DNA of 33,472 nt from the NCBI GenBank assembly GCA_946480245.1, contig CAMLIZ010000041.1:1-33472 (forward strand). The letters run 5' to 3'. The position numbers were made by a program, and so were the translations under genes. Below are positions 28,243 through 33,472 of this stretch, in pieces. Under the pieces are notes generated by a model, which ran no database searches, was not told the origin of the DNA, and worked only from the letters and a program-made list of their open reading frames with translations. Numbering within the stretch: the first letter of the stretch is position 1; every line of letters begins with the position of its first letter. This DNA comes from an uncultured Pseudomonadota bacterium (GTDB taxonomy: Bacteria > Pseudomonadota > Gammaproteobacteria > Burkholderiales > Burkholderiaceae).

Positions 28243-29214
28243 ATGACCGACTCCGCTCCCATCCCCGTCGCCTTTGCCGAGCCCGCCGACGCGGTACTCG
28301 CACCGATGCCGCTTGGAGGCCTGCTGGACGAGTGGGAGCGCTTCGTGCGCCGCTTCGTGCGGCACTTGCGTGGCGAGGTGAACGCGGCGTGGGTGCAGGG
28401 GCTGCGAGCCATGGCGGCGGCGCTGGTCGACCTGCAGGGGCAGGATCCGGACGTTGCGCTCTACCTGCTGCTGCAGGGCGCTGCGCACGAGGTGGATTCC
28501 TACAGCGCGCGCCACGCGCTGGCCTGTGCCGTCGTCGCCGATCTCGCGGCCGCCTGGCTGGAGTGGACCGACGAGGAGCGCGAAGCCGCGCGCCTTGCGG
28601 CGCTCAGCATGAACATCAGCATGACGGCCATGCAGGACACGCTGGCGCAGCAGGTCGGAGAACCGACGGAAGACGACCGCCGCCACATCGCGGATCACCC
28701 GGCCGCCAGTGCCGAGCTGCTGCGTGAAGCCGGGGTGGACGACCTGCTGTGGCTGCAGGCCGTGCGCCACCATCACCGGGCGACTGAAAGCGGGTCGGCC
28801 GGTCGCGCCGACCGCGTGGCCGAACTGCTGCGCCGCGTCGACGTGTACACCGCCAAACTGAGCCGGCGTCGCACGCGGGATGCCGCGTCGCCGGCACTGG
28901 CGGCGCGCGACGCCTGCCTGGGGCCGGCCGGCGTGCCAGATGCCGTGGGCGCCACCATGCTGCGCGTGTTGGGGCTCTACCCACCGGGCACGTTCGTGGC
29001 GCTGGCCAGCGGCGAGGTTGGCGTGGTGGTGCGCAGGGGCGACAAGGCGCACACACCGATGGTGGCGGCACTGCGCCGAGCGGACGGCGGCGTGTACATG
29101 CCGCCGGTGTGCCGCGACACGTCGTTGCGCACGCATGCGGTGACGCGCGGACTGCGGGCCACCGCCGTGCGCGTGCGCGTGAACCCGCTGCGCACGCTCG
29201 CCTGCGCCCGCTGA
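28243..29214 (+). CDS. Degenerate HD-GYP-like protein
   Basis: 323-residue cytoplasmic protein shaped like the HD-GYP c-di-GMP phosphodiesterases of betaproteobacteria. The helix with the first metal His is present (YSARHALACAVV, His91), and HH lies at 176-178. The HD doublet itself is replaced (ALSMNISMTAMQD, about 120-131) and no GYP motif follows, so the metal site should be broken. It is probably a regulatory or scaffold relative. No Shine-Dalgarno precedes ATG 28243, which fits the predicted near-leaderless mRNA. It diverges from the flavodoxin gene. Confidence 0.72.
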   Translation: MTDSAPIPVAFAEPADAVLAPMPLGGLLDEWERFVRRFVRHLRGEVNAAWVQGLRAMAAALVDLQGQDPDVALYLLLQGAAHEVDSYSARHALACAVVADLAAAWLEWTDEEREAARLAALSMNISMTAMQDTLAQQVGEPTEDDRRHIADHPAASAELLREAGVDDLLWLQAVRHHHRATESGSAGRADRVAELLRRVDVYTAKLSRRRTRDAASPALAARDACLGPAGVPDAVGATMLRVLGLYPPGTFVALASGEVGVVVRRGDKAHTPMVAALRRADGGVYMPPVCRDTSLRTHAVTRGLRATAVRVRVNPLRTLACAR

Positions 29215-29226
29215 ATCGCCGGCAGG

Positions 29227-29244
29227 GCTTGCGGCAGCGCAAGC
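29227..29244 (+). promoter_or_regulatory. Perfect dyad (FixK-type) upstream of the fusion kinase gene
   Basis: GCTTGCG-GCAG-CGCAAGC is a perfect 7-4-7 palindrome containing TTGC-N6-GCAA, which fits TTG[A/C]-N6-[T/G]CAA. CACACT at 29264-29269 is at class-II spacing, and the start of transcription would then be the A of ATG 29276. It could instead be a hairpin; no T-run follows. Confidence 0.6.
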
Positions 29245-29275
29245 ACGCAGCGCGCGCTGCCCTCACACTGCGCCG

Positions 29276-30850
29276 ATGGAAACCGCTTCCATCGCATCGG
29301 CGGCTGCACCCACCCTGGTGCAGGGCCTGCGTGCGCACCTCGAGGCACGCACCGGCAGCCCGGTGATGCTGAAGGAGACGCACATCTCCTGGCTGCTGCT
29401 CGCCGACCGGCTTGCCTACAAGTTGAAGAAGCCGGTGCGGCTGCCGTTCGTGGACTTCAGCAGCGTGCAGGCGCGCCGGCACTTCTGCGAGGAGGAGTTG
29501 CGCCTGAACCGGCGCCTTGCGCCTGCGCTGTACCTGCAGGTGCTGCCCGTGTGCGGCAGTGTGCAGGCACCGCGCCTGGGCGGCATCGACACGCCTATCG
29601 ACTGGGTTGTGTGCATGCGCCGCTTTCCCGAGGGCGCCTTGCTCGGCGAGCAGCTTGCCGCGCGCCGGCTGCAGCCAGCGCAGCTGGACTGCTTTGCACA
29701 ACGCCTGGCCGACTTCCATCGCGATGCGCCGCAGGCCGCCGATGCCGCGCCGCACGGCACGCCGCAGCAGATCGTGTCGGCGGTGTTCGCCGTGCTGGAG
29801 CAGCTCGAATCGCGCGTGGTGCGAGAGCGCACGGCGCCGCTGCGCGCGTGGCTGGAGGAGCAGGCGCGCACGCTGGACGGCACGTGGGCGCAGCGCCGGT
29901 GTGACGGCCGCGTGCGTGAGTGCCACGGCGACCTGCACCTCGACAACGTGGTGGGCATGGAGGGCGAGCTGGTTGCCTTCGACTGCATCGAGTTCGATCC
30001 CGCGCTGCGCTGGATCGACGTGATGAGCGACGTGGCCTTCCTCACGATGGACCTGAAGGCCCACGGCCGCGCCGACCTCGCATTCGGCTTCCTCGACACC
30101 TACCTGCAGCGCGGTGGTGACCACGCCGGCGTAGCGGTGCTGCGCTTCTACGAGGTATACCGCGCGATGGTGCGCGCGCTGGTGGCGCAGCTGCAGCAGG
30201 ACGCAGGCGCCGCGAGGCCCGACTACCTGGCCTGCGCGCTCGCCCTCACGCGCGCCGTGCACACGCCGCGGCTGCTTATCACGCACGGCCTGTCGGGGGC
30301 CGGCAAGTCGACCGTGGCGCGTGCGTTGCTGCAGGCCACGGGCGCCGTGCGGCTGCGCTCCGACGTGGAGCGCAAGCGGCTGTACGGCATGGCGGCGCTG
30401 CAACGCACGGGCGGGCAGGGCGGCGAACTGTACGGCGCGCAGGCCACGCAGCGAACCTACGAGGCACTGGCTGCCTCGGCGGTGCGCCTGCTGCGTGCCG
30501 GCTGTGCGGTGATCGTGGATGCCGCGTTCCTGCGCGAAAGCGAGCGCAGCCGGTTCCGTGCATTGGCGGCCGCGCTCGACGTGCCGTTCGCGATCCTCGA
30601 CTGCCATGCCGCCGAGCATGTGTTGCGCCGGCGAGTGGCAGCGCGCGCAGCGGCGGGCGCCGACCCTTCCGACGCCGACCTGCGCGTGCTCGAGCGCCAG
30701 TTGCAGAGCAGCGAGCCGCTGGCCGAGGATGAGCGGCGCCAGGCCATCGAGGTGTGCACCGACGCCGAGGTGGACATCCAGGCACTGGCGCGCGCGTGGC
30801 TCGGCGCCACCGCTTTGCCCGCGGCAGGGGCCGGCTGCGGCACGCGGTAG
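29276..30850 (+). CDS. APH-like/P-loop fusion kinase
   Basis: 524-residue fusion. Residues about 30-320 resemble an aminoglycoside-phosphotransferase-type kinase, with the catalytic loop CHGDLHLDN (216-224) and the metal-binding Asp in AFDCIEFD (234-241). Residues about 332-515 are an AAA_33-type P-loop kinase with GLSGAGKST at 338-346 and LRSDVERKRL following. The two active sites both look complete. The family is widespread in Proteobacteria near stress genes but its substrate is unknown; antibiotic resistance should not be assumed from the APH fold. No ribosome site is visible before the ATG. It converges with the PAS-GGDEF-EAL gene six bases away. Confidence 0.88.
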   Translation: METASIASAAAPTLVQGLRAHLEARTGSPVMLKETHISWLLLADRLAYKLKKPVRLPFVDFSSVQARRHFCEEELRLNRRLAPALYLQVLPVCGSVQAPRLGGIDTPIDWVVCMRRFPEGALLGEQLAARRLQPAQLDCFAQRLADFHRDAPQAADAAPHGTPQQIVSAVFAVLEQLESRVVRERTAPLRAWLEEQARTLDGTWAQRRCDGRVRECHGDLHLDNVVGMEGELVAFDCIEFDPALRWIDVMSDVAFLTMDLKAHGRADLAFGFLDTYLQRGGDHAGVAVLRFYEVYRAMVRALVAQLQQDAGAARPDYLACALALTRAVHTPRLLITHGLSGAGKSTVARALLQATGAVRLRSDVERKRLYGMAALQRTGGQGGELYGAQATQRTYEALAASAVRLLRAGCAVIVDAAFLRESERSRFRALAAALDVPFAILDCHAAEHVLRRRVAARAAAGADPSDADLRVLERQLQSSEPLAEDERRQAIEVCTDAEVDIQALARAWLGATALPAAGAGCGTR

Positions 30851-30856
30851 TGCGCG

Positions 30857-32614
30857 TCAGGCCGCGGCGAAGCGGTGCCGCTCGCACAGCCACCGCTCGA
30901 ACGCCGCGGCAGGCAGCGGCCGTGCCACGCCATAGCCCTGCAGTTGCCCGCACCCCAGGTCGCGCAGCGCCTGCACATGCGCCTCGGTCTCCACGCCCTC
31001 GGCCACCGTGTTCACGCCGAAGGCCTTGGCCAGCCCGACCACGGCGCGCACGATGTGCATGTCGCCTGCGTCGACCAGCATGCGGCGCACGAAGCTCTGG
31101 TCGATCTTCAGCGTGCTCACCGGCAGGCGCCGCAGGTAGCTGAGCGACGAGTAGCCGGTGCCGAAGTCGTCGAGCGCAAAGCGGATGCCCAGCGCGCTGC
31201 ACTCGTCCATGACCTGCATCGCGGCGTCGATGTCGGCCAGCGCGGCGCTCTCGACCACTTCGAGCTCCAGGCCGCTGTCGGCCGGCAGCCCGCATTGGCG
31301 AAACAAGGCGGCCAGGTGGTCGCTCAACCCCGGATGCACCAGCGTGCCGGGGCTCAGGTTGATGCTCATCGCGAGCTGCCAGCCGCGAGCACGCCAGTGC
31401 GCCAACTGTTCGATGCCTGCGCGCAGCAGGTGAAGATCCAGTTCCAGCTCGAGCGGCGTGCCCGCCGCCCACGGCAGGAACTGCACCGGATTCAGCACAC
31501 CGTGTTGCGGGTGATGCCAGCGCACCAGCGCTTCGGCGCCCGCCGGTTGGCCACTGCGCGCGTCCACCTTGGCCTGGTAGTACAGGTGCAGGTCACCGCA
31601 AGCCATCGCGTCGCGCAACTCGGCCAGGCGGGCCGCGCGCAGCAGGTCCTCGCCGTCCGATTCGGCGAACACGATGCAGGCGCGCCCCATGCGCTTGGCG
31701 CGGAACATGGCCTGATCCGCCAGACGCAGCAACTGGTCCGGCGAGACGGCGTCGCGCGGGAACACTGCGGCGCCGATGCTGGCGCCCAGATGCACCGGCT
31801 CGCCGCGCACCATGTAGGGCCGCCCCAGCATCGCGGCGGCGTGCGCGAGCGTGGCGCGTGCCTGCCCCGCGGGCTTGCTGTCGCCGATCAGCAGCACGAA
31901 TTCGTCGCCGCCCAGGCGTGCGGCGGTGTCGCCGGCCGGCAGCGCGGCCTGCAGGCGTTCGGCCGCCTGCACCAGCAGTTCGTCGCCCGCTTCATGGCCG
32001 AAGCGCTCGTTCACGCTGTCGAAGGCGTCGAGATCGAGCGAGCACACCTGCACGCCAGCGCCACAGCGGTCGGCCTGCGCCAGCATCTGGCCCAGCCGAT
32101 CCATCATCAGTGTGCGGTTCGGCAAGGAGGTGAGCGGATCGTAGTGCGCCAGTCGCTCGATCAGATGTTGCTGCCGCCGTGCGCCGGTGATGTCGCTGAA
32201 GGTGCCCACGTAGTGGGTCACGCGTTCGTCGTCGGCCTTTACGGCGCTCAGGCGCAGCAGTTCCAGGCACAGCTCGCCGTCTTTGCGGCGGTTCCAGATC
32301 TCACCGCTCCAGCAACCGTGTTCGTGCAGTGAGCGCCACATCTCGGCGTAGAAGCGCCGGTCGTGCCGGCCGGAGGACAGCAGCGAGGGGCGCCGCCCCA
32401 GCACTTCGTCGCGGCCGTAGCCGGTGATGCGCTCGAATGCGTGGTTCACGTCGACGATGTGCGAATCTGCGTCGGTGATGATCACGCCCTCCTGGGCCTG
32501 CTCGAAGAGGCACGCGGCCAGGCGCAGGCGGTCGTGCGTGGGCGTGTGCGTGTGCGTGTCGCCGATGGCCTGTGCGCTGGCGAGGGCGCAGATCTCGTTC
32601 TCTGAGGAAAGCAT
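30857..32614 (-). CDS. PAS-GGDEF-EAL c-di-GMP signalling protein
   Basis: 585-residue cytoplasmic protein. A PAS domain (about 30-145) with a C-terminal GTFSDITGARR linker precedes a GGDEF domain (motif 235-239) and an EAL domain (EAL 361-363). The EAL side has its key pieces (SINLSP, LEVVES, DDFGTGYSS, LKIDQSFV, AEGVET, QGYGVARP), so phosphodiesterase activity is likely. The GGDEF motif is intact, but the product-inhibition RxxD is PAGD (226-229). A His/Thr-rich stretch lies at 20-27. The PAS domain could sense oxygen or redox; no cofactor ligand can be named. Confidence 0.92.
   Translation of the reverse strand: MLSSENEICALASAQAIGDTHTHTPTHDRLRLAACLFEQAQEGVIITDADSHIVDVNHAFERITGYGRDEVLGRRPSLLSSGRHDRRFYAEMWRSLHEHGCWSGEIWNRRKDGELCLELLRLSAVKADDERVTHYVGTFSDITGARRQQHLIERLAHYDPLTSLPNRTLMMDRLGQMLAQADRCGAGVQVCSLDLDAFDSVNERFGHEAGDELLVQAAERLQAALPAGDTAARLGGDEFVLLIGDSKPAGQARATLAHAAAMLGRPYMVRGEPVHLGASIGAAVFPRDAVSPDQLLRLADQAMFRAKRMGRACIVFAESDGEDLLRAARLAELRDAMACGDLHLYYQAKVDARSGQPAGAEALVRWHHPQHGVLNPVQFLPWAAGTPLELELDLHLLRAGIEQLAHWRARGWQLAMSINLSPGTLVHPGLSDHLAALFRQCGLPADSGLELEVVESAALADIDAAMQVMDECSALGIRFALDDFGTGYSSLSYLRRLPVSTLKIDQSFVRRMLVDAGDMHIVRAVVGLAKAFGVNTVAEGVETEAHVQALRDLGCGQLQGYGVARPLPAAAFERWLCERHRFAAA
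32542..32559. repeat. Hexamer microsatellite in the PAS-GGDEF-EAL gene
   Basis: Three perfect copies of GCGTGT, encoding part of the THTHT stretch near the N-terminus on the - strand. Gain or loss of one unit would change the protein by two residues without shifting the frame. Confidence 0.7.
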
Positions 32615-32826
32615 GGGCTGGGGCGAAGCGGTTTGCCCCGACTATCGACACTCACGCGCTGGCGCGAAAGCGCTCGATTCGCAGCCCTTGCGCTTCGTCA
32701 AGTGCCTGGCGCCGGCGGCGCAGGCGGCGTGATCCGTGTCGAAATGCACTTGACGACCGGGCATTTGCGCAAGCGCAACTCGCATGGCCCGGTGCAGCTC
32801 CATCGTTGTACGTAGTGCCCTTGCAC
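32615..32826. promoter_or_regulatory. Divergent control region with two FixK-type dyads
   Basis: 212 bases between the PAS-GGDEF-EAL and glucan synthase genes. TTGC-GCTTCG-TCAA (32688-32701) and TTGC-GCAAGC-GCAA (32765-32778) both fit TTG[A/C]-N6-[T/G]CAA. For the glucan synthase, CATCGT (32801-32806) is at class-II distance from the second dyad, predicting a start near 32813. The first dyad is about 80 bases from the - strand ATG with no matching -10, so its role is less clear. Confidence 0.55.
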
Positions 32827-33472
32827 ATGCGGCACGCACAGGAGACAACGCTGGACACTCCCGGCAGCTTGCGCCGCCAGGCGCTGCATTTTCTCGACCC
32901 GCGCCAGGGCCGGTTGCCGGTGCCGGTGCGCTCGGTGCTGTTCGGCCTGGAGCGCTTTCACCAGCATGGCGTGAGCCTGGCGCAGGCGCAGCCGGTGGAG
33001 CGGCGGCGCAGGTGGCGGCGGCGCGTGCGCGCACCGCATTTCTTTCCCCGCGTCGAAAGCAACGTGCGCATGCTCGAGCGCACGCGCCACTACCTGGAGC
33101 GGCTGGGCGGAAGCGGTGAGTCGCTCGGCCCGGCGGCCGAATGGCTTCTCGACAACTTCCACCTGATCGAGGCACAGCTGCCCGAGATCCAGACCGGCAT
33201 GCCGCGCAGCTACTACGCGCGCTTGCCCAAGCTGCGGCAGGCGCCCTTGGTCGGGCTGCCGCGCGTGTACGGCATCGCGTGGGCCTTCGTGGCGCACACC
33301 GACTCGAACTTCGATGCACGGCTGCTCGCGCACTTCCTGAACGCCTACCAGGAGGTGGACGTGCTCACGCTGGGTGAGCTGTGGGCGCTGCCCAGTACCT
33401 TGCGCGTGGTGCTGATCGAGAACCTGGGGCGCCTGGCCGAATCGGTGGCAGCGCACAAGGCCGCGCACGAGC
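32827..33472 (+). CDS. Cyclic beta-1,2-glucan synthase NdvB-like, 5' part
   Basis: About 215 N-terminal residues of what should be a very large (typically over 2,500 residues) inner-membrane protein making cyclic beta-glucans for the periplasm. The visible part matches the family N-terminus: SNVRMLERTRHYLERLG, AEWLLDNFHLIEAQLPEIQ, PRSYYARLPKL, GLPRVYGIAWAFVAHTDSNFD, and YQEVDVLTLGELWALPSTLRVVLIENL. The frame is open to the window edge. The start is uncertain: ATG 32827 has no ribosome site, while AGGAGA (32840-32845) sits just before CTG 32851. GTG 32815 and TTG 32821 are also in frame. The glucosyltransferase and phosphorylase domains lie beyond the window. Confidence 0.8.
   Translation, partial: MRHAQETTLDTPGSLRRQALHFLDPRQGRLPVPVRSVLFGLERFHQHGVSLAQAQPVERRRRWRRRVRAPHFFPRVESNVRMLERTRHYLERLGGSGESLGPAAEWLLDNFHLIEAQLPEIQTGMPRSYYARLPKLRQAPLVGLPRVYGIAWAFVAHTDSNFDARLLAHFLNAYQEVDVLTLGELWALPSTLRVVLIENLGRLAESVAAHKAAHE

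Noticed and set aside
29276..30850. Aminoglycoside resistance gene
   Set aside because: Only the kinase fold and catalytic loop match; the P-loop fusion and stress-gene setting fit a housekeeping or stress family.

Overview
The window is a high-GC (roughly two-thirds G+C by eye) bacterial chromosome segment, densely coded, with no rRNA, tRNA, insertion sequence or CRISPR array seen. The gene order pyrH-frr-uppS-cdsA-dxr-rseP-bamA-skp-lpxD-fabZ-lpxA-lpxB-rnhB, a priB gene between rpsF and rpsR, and the ppsR/ppsA divergent pair point to a betaproteobacterium of the order Burkholderiales, probably near the Rubrivivax/Leptothrix/Sphaerotilus group. The genus is an inference from gene order and protein style only.

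Region 1 (1-13114, all + strand) is an envelope-biogenesis superoperon. It holds UMP kinase (5' end cut by the window edge), ribosome recycling factor, undecaprenyl diphosphate synthase, CDP-diglyceride synthase, DXP reductoisomerase, the site-2 protease RseP, the outer-membrane assembly factor BamA, the chaperone Skp, lipid A genes lpxD/fabZ/lpxA/lpxB, RNase HII and a SpoU-type RNA methyltransferase. Many junctions overlap by 1-38 bases. A hairpin plus T-run sits between skp and lpxD, inside the cluster.

Region 2 (13119-19364) concerns gluconeogenesis from C2/C3 acids. A HAD hydrolase and ppsR (PEP synthase regulator) are on the - strand; ppsA and a large sodium:solute symporter are on the + strand. 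The symporter carries a perfect EF-hand-type loop and an insert of about 138 residues.

Region 3 (19360-22500) is the rpsF-priB-rpsR-rplI ribosomal operon with an intrinsic terminator, followed by dnaB.

Region 4 (22522-33472) is accessory. A membrane-anchored MtfA-type peptidase diverges from a spore-photolyase-like radical SAM gene that has a perfect LexA (SOS) box at its start. Then comes a stress block: an SDR, a patatin lipase, a small DUF2892 membrane protein, a tandem universal stress protein and a flavodoxin-like protein on the - strand. A degenerate HD-GYP protein and an APH-like/P-loop fusion kinase follow on the + strand, then a PAS-GGDEF-EAL protein on the - strand. The 5' part of a cyclic beta-glucan synthase (NdvB-like) runs off the end.

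The most notable signal is that almost every intergenic gap from 26.6 to 32.8 kb holds a dyad of the FNR/ANR/FixK type (TTG[A/C]-N6-[T/G]CAA or one base off). Several stand at class-II promoter spacing from a -10-like hexamer. This suggests that the stress, signalling and glucan genes form one low-oxygen (or NO) regulon. Two of these promoters would give leaderless mRNAs.
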